From: a bacterium
Lineage (GTDB): Bacteria; JAGOBX01
DNA: 34,992 nucleotides
Reading direction: 5' to 3'
NCBI GenBank assembly: GCA_029551925.1
Contig: JAKPEO010000037.1
Location: forward strand, 1 to 34,992
The notes beneath the pieces were generated by a model, which saw nothing but the letters and a program-made list of their open reading frames with translations, had not been told where the DNA came from and searched no databases. Shown one piece after another: positions 18,263 to 26,500 of this stretch. Made by a program: the position numbers and the translations under genes. Within the stretch, counting starts at the first letter, position 1; every line of letters begins with the position of its first letter.

Positions 18263-19042
18263 ATGTTTAGTATATGCTCGTTAACCAGCGGCAGCGCCGG
18301 TAATTCTTTATATATAAAAAATACAAAAGCGAGCGTATTAATAGATTGCGGTTTAAGCGGCATAGAAATAGAGCGAAGATTGAATGCGTTAAGCCTTAAT
18401 TGCGCTATTGAAAAAATAAATGGAATAATTATTACTCATGAACATTCGGATCATTGCAGCAGCGCTGGAATATTAGCACGTAGATATTCGATACCTGTCT
18501 ATATTCGTGAACAGACATTATCTAAAATATTTGATAAATTGACTAATTGCGAGATAAAAATAATAGAAAAGTATTTTAATATTGAAAATTTAGAATTTGA
18601 AACTTTTTCTGTTACGCACGATGCAGTTGACCCAATAGGATTGATAGTGAAATTTTGCGAAAAAAAAATCGGAATAGTTACGGATATTGGTTTTGCCACG
18701 CAATTAGTAATAGATAAATTATCCGGCGTAGATGGTTTGATAATAGAATCTAATTATGACGATAAACTTTTAATGCAAAGCGATAGGCCGCTAAATGTGA
18801 AGCAGCGGATAAAAAGCAGATTTGGACATTTATCAAATAATGATGCAGTTAAATTGGTTGACTGCATAGATAAAACAAATTTAAAATTCATCGGATTATT
18901 TCATATATCGTCAGAGCATAATAATTACGAATTAGCGTATAATACAATGAAAAAATATTTAGAAGAAAAAAAAATGGAATATGTGCAGATAACAGCGTGC
19001 CGGCAGGATATACCGCTGCTGTTAGCGAATTTAGAAAATTGA
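18263..19042 (+). CDS. yycJ: YycJ/WalJ-type metallo-beta-lactamase-fold hydrolase
   Basis: 259 residues, usual for the family. The opening LTSGSAGNSLYI and DCGLSG (Asp28) is typical of YycJ proteins. The metal motif HxHxDH is THEHSDH with His59, His61, Asp63 and His64. Further ligands are likely in SVTHDAVDPIG, ESNYD and the late GHLSNNDAV and SSEHNN segments. Members are metal-dependent, cytosolic and thought to act on nucleic acids; in Firmicutes the gene sits beside the WalRK two-component system, which is absent here. AAGGA lies 8-9 bp before the ATG. The neighbouring membrane PDZ gene begins 4 bp after the stop, so this is an operon. Confidence 0.9.
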   Translation: MFSICSLTSGSAGNSLYIKNTKASVLIDCGLSGIEIERRLNALSLNCAIEKINGIIITHEHSDHCSSAGILARRYSIPVYIREQTLSKIFDKLTNCEIKIIEKYFNIENLEFETFSVTHDAVDPIGLIVKFCEKKIGIVTDIGFATQLVIDKLSGVDGLIIESNYDDKLLMQSDRPLNVKQRIKSRFGHLSNNDAVKLVDCIDKTNLKFIGLFHISSEHNNYELAYNTMKKYLEEKKMEYVQITACRQDIPLLLANLEN

Positions 19043-19046
19043 AAAT

Positions 19047-20321
19047 ATGAAGACAATATTAAATTTATTAATTTCATTTTTTATAGTAATTTTATTGTTT
19101 TTGATAGGCTATATTTATTATGTAAATACAGGCAGAGTAAAAAATATATTAGCATTAAATTTAAAACGCGGACTGGAAAAAATAAAAATTTTTGATGATA
19201 ATCTTATAACATCGAATAACAGTGATACTGATAAAATTAAGGGAAATGAAGTTTATAAAGAACTTCCGAAACTTTCTGAAATTATAAATCAAAAAGCGAT
19301 AGTAGAAAATTTTAAAAATAGATATTTTGCAAAAATATTAGTAAATGAAAAGGATATTTTGCTCGATTATAATATTCCTGTTATAAATAAAAAATTTTTA
19401 ATAATACCTAATGACTGGATTAATAAAATAGTTGGAAATATTGAAATTTCTGGCGCCTCAGAAAATTATAAGGTAATAGTAAAAGATGAATATCGCGGAT
19501 ATGCGATATTAGAGATACTATATAAAACCCCTAAAAATTATGAAGAATCTATGTTTAAAGAATTAGATAAAATCGAAGAATCAGCGATAGCAAAACCTCT
19601 GGAAATTATTGGTTTTAGAAATAATCTTGCCTATTATCAGACATTGATTTCTAATGAAATAACAAATGAATTTGATTATAAATATTTTGGAAATTATCTG
19701 ATACAACAAAATTTTGATAAAAATTTACAATATATGGCATTTATAGACAATCAAATTGTCGGAGTAGTTTTTAATGGAATATTTTTTACTAATGATTATT
19801 TGAAAACTATTATTGACTATCATCAAAAAAATAATGAATCAGTGGTAATAATGAAATTTGATATAAAATTGCAGGAAAATAATGCGATTATTATATTGAA
19901 GGGCGCTATTATTCGCGAGAATTTAATAGTAGATAATATCAACGGCTGTAAAATTTATAACATTAATCAATTTAAAAATTTATTATTTGAATTATTAATA
20001 CAAAATCAAAAAATCGTAATAAATAACAAAATAGATGTTAGCGGATATATAGACAATACTGTTTCATTATTTAGATTTACTGATTTTGAATGTTCTAATG
20101 TCAATTATTTGGACCGCGGCGGAGTAAAGATAAATGATATTAAGCCTGAAAGTATTTTAGCAAGATTCGGCGTGAAGCCCGGCGATATAATTTTGAAGAT
20201 AAACGATATAGATGTCAGCAGCAGAAACCAATTGATAGAATTATTTTATTATTATAACTTGAAAGTAAAATCATTTGAAATAAAAACTAATGATAATATA
20301 ATTTTGGTTATTAAATTATAA
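19047..20321 (+). CDS. Membrane-anchored protein with C-terminal PDZ domain
   Basis: 424 residues. One hydrophobic segment at about 5-25 anchors the protein; the rest should be periplasmic. Residues about 354-424 read as a PDZ domain (GVKINDIKPESILARFGVKP, then GDIILKINDIDVSS). The middle (60-345) has alternating strand patterns and a segment, IVGVVFNGIFF, that could be a degenerate second PDZ or protease strand. No Ser/His/Asp triad is visible, so an active HtrA-type protease is unlikely. A TM-plus-PDZ layout also occurs in GspC of type II secretion, and two pseudopilins lie downstream in the same gene string; that link is inference. The start follows the previous stop by 4 bp with no Shine-Dalgarno site. 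Confidence 0.75.
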   Translation: MKTILNLLISFFIVILLFLIGYIYYVNTGRVKNILALNLKRGLEKIKIFDDNLITSNNSDTDKIKGNEVYKELPKLSEIINQKAIVENFKNRYFAKILVNEKDILLDYNIPVINKKFLIIPNDWINKIVGNIEISGASENYKVIVKDEYRGYAILEILYKTPKNYEESMFKELDKIEESAIAKPLEIIGFRNNLAYYQTLISNEITNEFDYKYFGNYLIQQNFDKNLQYMAFIDNQIVGVVFNGIFFTNDYLKTIIDYHQKNNESVVIMKFDIKLQENNAIIILKGAIIRENLIVDNINGCKIYNINQFKNLLFELLIQNQKIVINNKIDVSGYIDNTVSLFRFTDFECSNVNYLDRGGVKINDIKPESILARFGVKPGDIILKINDIDVSSRNQLIELFYYYNLKVKSFEIKTNDNIILVIKL

Positions 20322-20336
20322 TTTTGCCGTATTATT

Positions 20337-20909
20337 ATGTTGTTGAAATTTTCTGAATTAATTTATCCTTTGTATTTTTCGCTTTTTAAAAAGAATAAGA
20401 ATGCGCTGGCAATAGAATATTATATAGGCGCAGGCAGTTTATTATTTTGTTTGATTTTATCAGTTTTAAGTTATTCAATAGGCAGATTGTATATAGAAGT
20501 CAATGCAAATATAACATTTTATTATTTGATTTTAAATTTAATAAGCGCATTATGTTTTTTTATTTTTATTGTTATAATAGAAACTGCAATTATAAAATTT
20601 TTTTCAAAAATAATTGGGCTGTCAGCGCGTTTAAAAATATTATTAAAGACACTCGCGCTTTCTTATTCTCCGCTGATTTTTTTTGCGCCTGCTATTATAT
20701 TTTATAATATTCTTGGATTTAATATTTTTTTGCTTTTATTAATCGGCTGGATAATTATTTTAAAATTGCATTATTTGAAAATTGTTTTTAATATTGGTTA
20801 TTTTAAAAGTTTTATTTTATTGATGTCACCGGTAATATATTTGATTTCGTTTGTATTTTTTATTTTTTTATTTTTTTTGATTTTAATTTTTGCTGTTGTT
20901 ATAATCTAA
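20337..20909 (+). CDS. YIP1-family membrane protein
   Basis: 190 residues with about five hydrophobic segments (around 28-48, 60-82, 108-130, 130-145 and 158-190). The stretch LKTLALSYSPLIFFAPAI followed by GFNIFLLLLIGW matches the conserved core of bacterial YIP1-domain proteins, whose function is unknown. It should lie in the inner membrane. There is no Shine-Dalgarno site before the ATG, 15 bp after the PDZ gene. The composition is very rich in Phe, Ile and Leu. Confidence 0.72.
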   Translation: MLLKFSELIYPLYFSLFKKNKNALAIEYYIGAGSLLFCLILSVLSYSIGRLYIEVNANITFYYLILNLISALCFFIFIVIIETAIIKFFSKIIGLSARLKILLKTLALSYSPLIFFAPAIIFYNILGFNIFLLLLIGWIIILKLHYLKIVFNIGYFKSFILLMSPVIYLISFVFFIFLFFLILIFAVVII

Positions 20910-20916
20910 AAAAATA

Positions 20917-21057
20917 ATGAAAGCAAATAGTAAAAAAACGAGCAGTCAGAATAAATTAAAAATAGAAAAAAACAAAAAAAAATATCCCTGTAAAGATTGT
21001 TTGTATTGTCAATGGTGTCCGGAAAGCAAATGCCGGTTGTGTCGCGGAAAAATTTGA
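20917..21057 (+). CDS. 46-residue Cys-rich small protein
   Basis: An ORF of 46 codons plus TGA, beginning 7 bp after the YIP1 stop and ending 14 bp before the Ppx start, so it fills the gap exactly. The first 24 residues are Lys/Ser/Asn-rich; the rest is CKDCLYCQWCPESKCRLCR, with six Cys at residues 25, 28, 31, 34, 39 and 42. The C-x2-C spacing suggests a zinc or iron-sulfur site. I recall similar unnamed short proteins with CLxCQ-W-C...C-x-LCR but know no function. No signal peptide or membrane segment is present. The regular operon spacing and the dense Cys pattern support a real gene; codon bias cannot be judged at this length. Confidence 0.72.
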   Translation: MKANSKKTSSQNKLKIEKNKKKYPCKDCLYCQWCPESKCRLCRGKI

Positions 21058-21061
21058 ATGC

Positions 21062-21065
21062 GGAG
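21062..21065 (+). promoter_or_regulatory. Shine-Dalgarno GGAG that sets the Ppx/GppA start
   Basis: GGAG ends 6 bp before ATG 21072, after which the protein begins directly with MNIGAIDIGTNS as in the family. A TTG at 20997 in the same frame would overlap the Cys-rich gene. Confidence 0.75.
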
Positions 21066-21071
21066 CAAAAG

Positions 21072-22016
21072 ATGAATATCGGAGCAATAGATATAGGCAC
21101 AAATTCATTGCGGTCAATGATAATCAAAATTAAAAATTACGATGGTTTTGATTGTAAGTTTGATGTTGTTTATCGCAGTTTAAAGACTACGCGCATAGGT
21201 AAAGATTTAAGAAAAAACGGATATATATTAGACGAAAAAATAATAGAAAATATCGCTGAACTCAAAAAACTCGATAAAATATTTAGCGATTATGGAGTTG
21301 AACAAAAAATAATATTTGCAACCGAAGGGGTACGAATAGCGCGTAATGCCGGTGATTTTTTGACTGCCGCAAAAAATGAAGGCTTGGATGTTGAAATTAT
21401 AACTGGCGAAGAAGAAGCGAAATGGACATTTATAGGCGCACTGAAAGCGATAGATAAAAAAAATCTTTTTGGCGGATTCGGCGTAATTGACATAGGCGGC
21501 GGGTCTACCGAATTAGCATTTGGCAGAATTCAAGAAAAAAAAATTTTTTATGACGGCGGTATAAGTTTTCCGAGCGGATGCGTAGTATTGACCGAAGAAT
21601 TTAATACTGGTATTTTTCCGGTGCCGAAAGATAATATTATTGCGCTTGATAAAAAATTGGAAAAGACAATAACTGCCTTGCCGGTTAAATATATTGGCGA
21701 TACTCTTATAGGAGTAGGCGGAACAATTACTTGTTTATCCGCCATATATCAAAAATTAGAAAAATATGATTCTGAAAAAGTCCATAATTCAAAATTGCAT
21801 ATATCTCAAATTTTAGAGGTATATGATTATCTTGAAAATTTAGAAATATCCAAGCGCGAGGAATTGCCGGGATTGAATGATAAACGCGGAGATATTATTA
21901 TTGCAGGCATCAGAATTTTATTAGTGGTAATGAAACATTATAATTTTGATTCTATAATTATCAGCGATTATGGAATAATATTAGGAATTTTATTAGACAG
22001 ATGTTTAAAAAAATAA
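21072..22016 (+). CDS. Ppx/GppA-family exopolyphosphatase/pppGpp phosphatase
   Basis: 314 residues, the length of the short Ppx/GppA form without the C-terminal HD-like domain. It has the actin-like ATPase phosphate motifs DIGTNS (7-12), ATEGVRIARNAGDF, ITGEEEA, DIGGGSTEL and GVGGTITCLSA in the usual order. Members remove terminal phosphate from polyphosphate or convert pppGpp to ppGpp in the cytosol; the two activities cannot be told apart here. A PiT phosphate transporter lies 5 kb upstream, but no polyphosphate kinase is in the window. Its 3' end overlaps the first pseudopilin gene by 16 bp. Confidence 0.93.
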   Translation: MNIGAIDIGTNSLRSMIIKIKNYDGFDCKFDVVYRSLKTTRIGKDLRKNGYILDEKIIENIAELKKLDKIFSDYGVEQKIIFATEGVRIARNAGDFLTAAKNEGLDVEIITGEEEAKWTFIGALKAIDKKNLFGGFGVIDIGGGSTELAFGRIQEKKIFYDGGISFPSGCVVLTEEFNTGIFPVPKDNIIALDKKLEKTITALPVKYIGDTLIGVGGTITCLSAIYQKLEKYDSEKVHNSKLHISQILEVYDYLENLEISKREELPGLNDKRGDIIIAGIRILLVVMKHYNFDSIIISDYGIILGILLDRCLKK

Positions 22017-22387
22017 AAGGATTTAGTTTGCTTGAATTGATGATATCTGTATTTGTTATTACGATTGCACTCGGGGCAATAGTTTCAATGATATTATTGG
22101 GTTCGGATGTTTATCTAAATGCTTCGTATGAAAATAGAGCGTTAAATTTAGCGGCCAATAGAATAGAGTTTTTGAAAGCGCTGTCAAGCGATTCTGCGTT
22201 ATTTTATAATAATTTTTTTGAAGATTATAATTCCATCGCTGATTATCCTGAATTTTCAAGATTGACAATTGTTTATCCGAATACTGCAGGCGATACTAAA
22301 TTTTTGAAATTAGAATGTCGGATAAATTGGCAGGGTATTATAGAAAAACGAGAATATAGATTAACAGGAGTGAATTATTATCAATAA
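22001..22387 (+). CDS. Type IV pilin-like pseudopilin (GspI/PilV-like)
   Basis: 128 residues. A short basic leader ends in Gly7, followed by FSLLELMISV with Glu at +5 of the mature protein, the prepilin peptidase and N-methylation signal. The hydrophobic helix continues to about residue 33. The mature part holds NLAANRIEFLKAL, which resembles the A-x-x-x-x-E-x-L-K helix of GspI/PilV-type minor pilins. It would be processed by a prepilin peptidase and join a pilus or pseudopilus at the inner membrane. It overlaps the Ppx gene by 16 bp and the next pseudopilin by about 11 bp. No assembly ATPase, platform or secretin gene is in the window. Confidence 0.87.
   Translation: MFKKIKGFSLLELMISVFVITIALGAIVSMILLGSDVYLNASYENRALNLAANRIEFLKALSSDSALFYNNFFEDYNSIADYPEFSRLTIVYPNTAGDTKFLKLECRINWQGIIEKREYRLTGVNYYQ
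22367..22370 (+). promoter_or_regulatory. Shine-Dalgarno GGAG in front of ATT/ATC codons
   Basis: GGAG lies inside the end of the first pseudopilin gene. In the second pseudopilin frame it is followed by TGA (22371), then ATT (22374), ATT (22377) and ATC (22380). Spacings are 3, 6 and 9 bp, so 22377 or 22380 is the likely initiator. Confidence 0.6.
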
Positions 22388-22844
22388 AAATAGCGGCTTT
22401 ACATTAATAGAAGTAATAATTTGTTTGATAGTTATTTCTATTATCTCATTATTTTTTACAGATATTTTTAATAATGTTATAAATTTATCTGGTTCAATAT
22501 TAAAAAAAAATAATTCGATACTCGATACTGATTTAATGATCAAACATTTATCCGATGATATTCTTCATTCTATTAATTATGAAATACCGAACAGTGCGCA
22601 ATTAAAATTAATGACATTTGACAATTCTATTTCTGATACCACAGAAGCGATTGCGATTATTTATACTTTTAATAATCCATATCTTTATAAATATCATAGT
22701 TATTTTAATGATACATCGTATTTTTCCCAGGAATTTGATAATTTTGTTTTTTTAGCGAATGTATTTAGCGATACATTAATATCAGTAGAATATAAATTAA
22801 AAGGCGAAGATATTAAAAAAATTAATTTCACTATGAGAAACTGA
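22377..22844 (+). CDS. Second pseudopilin (GspJ-like), apparent ATT/ATC start
   Basis: 155 residues if the ATT at 22377 is used. No ATG, GTG or TTG lies between the in-frame TGA at 22371 and the signal sequence; the first such codon, TTG at 22425, would remove the prepilin cleavage site. With ATT 22377 the leader is seven residues ending in Gly7, the same length as in the preceding pseudopilin, then FTLIEVIICL with Glu at +5 and a hydrophobic helix. The mature part (DTDLMIKHLSDDILHS and later strands) resembles GspJ-type minor pseudopilins. It probably pairs with the upstream pseudopilin. A sequencing frameshift is an alternative, but each frame alone carries a complete pilin signal. Confidence 0.8.
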   Translation: MINKNSGFTLIEVIICLIVISIISLFFTDIFNNVINLSGSILKKNNSILDTDLMIKHLSDDILHSINYEIPNSAQLKLMTFDNSISDTTEAIAIIYTFNNPYLYKYHSYFNDTSYFSQEFDNFVFLANVFSDTLISVEYKLKGEDIKKINFTMRN

Positions 22845-22901
22845 TGATAAAATTATAAAAAAATATTTTTAGGAAAAAATGAAAAAAAGAAAATTTTTTT
22901 G

Positions 22902-22930
22902 TTGATTAAATCTTTATTTTTTAATAAAAT
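22902..22930 (+). promoter_or_regulatory. Sigma-70-type promoter for the TPR-giant protein-PorV operon
   Basis: TTGATT (22902-22907), a 17-bp spacer and TAAAAT (22925-22930), in the 136-bp gap after the second pseudopilin. A strong Shine-Dalgarno GAGGAGG (22961-22967) follows, 13 bp before ATG 22981. Confidence 0.65.
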
Positions 22931-22980
22931 ATATTAAATTTATGTTTTTAATATAAACGCGAGGAGGCGAAAAATATAAA

Positions 22981-23535
22981 ATGACAGAAAATCTCGAGGA
23001 AAAATTGAATCAAGAATTGCAGGAACTTGATAGTTTATTAGATTCTGAAATCAGCAATTTACAGAATTCCGAAAAAAACATAAATAATAATGTTGCTACC
23101 GCTAACGTATTGAAAGAAAAACAAGAAAATAAGATACCTTCTATAAATGAATTAAATGCAGAAAATTATACAGCAAAAGATTATATATCGCTTGGTCGTA
23201 AAGCGTATTTAAAAGGAATGCGAACAGATGCACTTCAATATTTTCAAAAAGCAGCGGAATTAGAGCCGAATAATTTAAACGCGGTTTTTAATATTGGCGT
23301 AATTTATTTAGACCGTGAAGAATATGAATTAGCAATGAAGCAATTTGAACAGGCATTAGAAATTAAACCAGATGACTATAAATCATTATGCAATCTTGCA
23401 GGTATTTATTATAAATTAGGTAAATTACGCGAAGCATACGATATACTAAATCGCGCAATTGCAATTAATCCCAATGATATTAACAGCATCCAAAATATGA
23501 AATTAATAGAAAAAAAAATATTAAAGAAAAAATAA
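22981..23535 (+). CDS. TPR-repeat protein, cytosolic
   Basis: 184 residues without signal peptide or membrane segment. Residues 1-30 are a charged, Leu-rich helix suited to coiled coil, then an Asn-rich linker. Three canonical TPRs follow at about 62-95, 96-129 and 130-163, each ending in the P-N/D-N/D turn (LEPNN, IKPDD, INPND), with a final capping helix. Proteins of this kind bind partner peptides; the partner is not shown. Its gene opens a transcription unit with a strong Shine-Dalgarno site, and the giant secreted protein starts 38 bp downstream. A role in handling that protein before export is possible, but only inferred from position. Confidence 0.85.
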   Translation: MTENLEEKLNQELQELDSLLDSEISNLQNSEKNINNNVATANVLKEKQENKIPSINELNAENYTAKDYISLGRKAYLKGMRTDALQYFQKAAELEPNNLNAVFNIGVIYLDREEYELAMKQFEQALEIKPDDYKSLCNLAGIYYKLGKLREAYDILNRAIAINPNDINSIQNMKLIEKKILKKK

Positions 23536-23573
23536 TTTATTTAACAAAAAAAGAGTTATTCGGAGAAATTATT

Positions 23574-26500
23574 ATGATTGGTAAATTATTAGAGCAAGTA
23601 GTAAAAATAAAGTTATGGTTGTTATTTGTTTTTATTATTTTTATTACTAGAAATATATTTGCTCAACCGACTGATATTAATTATATTGAATTTTTTAGAG
23701 AAAATCCAAAATCTGCGCAGCAATTAGATACAGTTACAACTTTTGCTCTTGAAGATTTTGTGTATATAAAAATTACAGCGCAATTAGGCGGTAGTTTACT
23801 TAATCCGCAGACAACTGACACTTGCGTAGTGCGATTGACCAATCTTACAACTTCAGAATATATAGATGTAATATTTGACAGAAAAATCGGATCTGATACT
23901 ACCAGTGCAGATTCGACATATTACTTTATTAGAGAGGGGTTAAAAAACATTCAGTTAAAATATATCGGATTGACGAATAATGATAATAATTATTTAGGTG
24001 CTTATTACGGACATACTATAAGTGTATCTGTATTAGGCGGTTTTACGAATACAAAAAATTTTACTATTGTCACGCCGACAGAACCAGCGAGTTTAAATTC
24101 ATTGTATATAATGAACAGTTCTTATACAGAAAGGATAGCAGAAACTGTTAGATTTACGCAAGGTGATATTGTTTACTTACAAGCAACAGCGCAGCAAGAT
24201 GCTCAACTGCTAACGCAAGATAGTTTATTAGTGACAGTAAAAAATAGCGACGGGACATTGATGACTGTTGAATTATTAGAAACAGGTAAAAATACAGGGA
24301 TATATCGAAGTAGCGAAATACAGATTACAAATTTAACTAATCCTAATCAAAAGACAATTGAAGAAATATTTGGCGATTCTGTATGGTTCGAAGCGAAAGG
24401 AAAATCAGATACCTTGTATTTTGTTGTGCCAAAAGTTCCACAGCAGATATACAATGCAAAATTTTATTATGGTGGTTTTACGAATTTAATGAGTTCGCAA
24501 TCATATCAAAAGCCATTGAATTTTTATGTACAGGTGGTAGCGCAAGATTCAGAGCCGTATTATATAGATACTTTGCCTGTAATTGTTCAACGCGCTTCAT
24601 CTAATGCGGATAGTATTATTGTGATTTTAACAGAGACTGCTAAAAGTTCTGGATTATTTCGTTCGCCGCTGATTACAATCGGCGATATAACAAATCAAAA
24701 TACATTGACATTGCGCGGAGAATATGGCGAAACAATCGGCTTGAGAATCAGCAATACTATTTACGATACTTTTTTATTATCTCCGAATACATCTGTAGAG
24801 CCGGCTGCATTAACTGCATTTACTTTGATGACCGCAAATTATGGAACGATTTTACCGGATTTTTATAAAATCGTCAAAGGCGATAGAATATATTTGCAAG
24901 CTACAGCGCAAACTGATTTACAGCCGTTAGTAGCGGATACTTTTCTTGTAAATGTAAAATTAAATGGCACTTTGATAATGACGATTACAATGTTAGAAAC
25001 TTCTTTGAATTCCGGTATTTTTAGAAATAGTGATATTGTAATAGCGGATAATACTGATAGTTCATTAAAAACAGTAGCAGAAACATTCGGCGCGCCATTA
25101 ACATTTGAAGCTAAAGGATTGACTGACACTGTGTATTTTGCGCTGCCGACTACTCCACTGGTAAATTTAGGGAATGCAAAATTTTATAATACATTATTTA
25201 CTCAAAGTTATTCACAACAAAAATTTGATAAACCATTGAATTTAGCAATAGAAATAAATGCTACTGATTTAGAACCGTATTATGTCGATACTTTATCTGT
25301 GATTGTTCAACGAAGAAATTCAAGCGTTGATTCTATTGCGCTGATATTAACTGAAACATCAAAAAGTTCTGGAAAATTTAGAAGCGAAAATTTTACAATA
25401 GACAATTATACAAGTCAGATTCAAAAGAGATTACGTGCAGATTATAATGACACAGTCGGGTTGGTTATTAATGGAGTATTGCACGATACGATATTGATTA
25501 ATAATGCTTCCGGTCCTAATATGCTGTATGAAATTTATTTTACTAATTCGGCTTTTACCGTAAAATTACTTGATAATGAAAGAGTGGATATTAATGAAAG
25601 ATTGTATATTGAAGCGAGCGGCGATTACGGCAATTCAAATTTAATTGATACTTTCAGCGTTTTTGTTAGAAATAATAGAACCGGCGATTCTGTTAGTATT
25701 GTATTAACCGAAACATCAAGAAATTCCGGAATTTATCGTAATTCCGAAATTTTGATTAAGGAACTAACATCGCAATATTTGAAATATTTAAAAGCGAATT
25801 ATTATGACAGTATCAGTATATTAAGCAATTATAATGTTTCTGATACGATTTATGTAGTGTCTCCATCTTCGCCTACGACTATATATGACGCGTTTTTTCA
25901 AAATGAACAATTCACAGATATTTTAAGCGGCCGTAGATTGCCGTTAAATACAAAATTGAATGTTTCGTTATTTTCAGAAGATTTAGAAATTAAATATAAT
26001 GATACAAACACTATTTATATTAGAAATACAGTAAATGGGGATTCTGTATTTGTTCAAGCGCGCGAAATAAGTTCTGGAATTTTGCGGACATTAAATTTTG
26101 TGACATTAGGAGATTATACGAATAATACATTATTTACGTTAAGAGCGGCAGAAGGCGATACGATTAATTTAATTATTAATAATAGAATTTATGATACGAT
26201 TTATTTAGTTACTAATAATTCGAATATTGTTGCTACATCATTTAATTTTTTATATAGTTTAGATACTTCTGCGATACGCAGCGATACGCGATTTCCGCCG
26301 TATTCTACTGTGTATATAGAATTAAATGGAATTGATAATGATGCATTTTCACAAAATTATGTTTTTGTCAGCGTAATAGATAAATTTAATCAAACCATAA
26401 CAGTGCGATTAAATGAGACTGGCTTAAACACTGGCAAATATCGCGGGCAATTTCATTTAAGAAGTTTTACAGACCAAACAAATTTGTATATTTATGCTTT

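Noticed and set aside
20447-20707. Plus-strand ORF of 86 codons inside the YIP1 gene
   Set aside because: Out-of-frame shadow of a gene with clear membrane segments; no own start signal.
20997-21071. TTG start at 20997 for the Ppx/GppA gene
   Set aside because: It would add 25 residues unlike the family, overlaps the Cys-rich small gene, and lacks a Shine-Dalgarno site, whereas ATG 21072 has GGAG 6 bp upstream and gives the family N-terminus.
22360-22400. Frameshifted single pilin gene instead of two genes
   Set aside because: Each frame has its own complete prepilin signal (GFSLLE and GFTLIE) and a full-length mature part, so they are two genes; an indel at the junction remains possible only as an explanation of the unusual start.
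22850-22905. A/T-only inverted repeats after the second pseudopilin as a terminator
   Set aside because: The stems are only A-T pairs without a G+C core, as chance gives often in this composition; not convincing as an intrinsic terminator.
22879-22905. Eight-codon ORF with AGGA upstream, before the TPR gene
   Set aside because: Too short and Lys/Phe only; it overlaps the -35 of the promoter at 22902. A leader peptide is conceivable but not supported.
24383-24604. Plus-strand ORF of 73 codons inside the giant repeat gene
   Set aside because: Shadow frame in a continuous 7-kb coding sequence; no start signal or homology seen.
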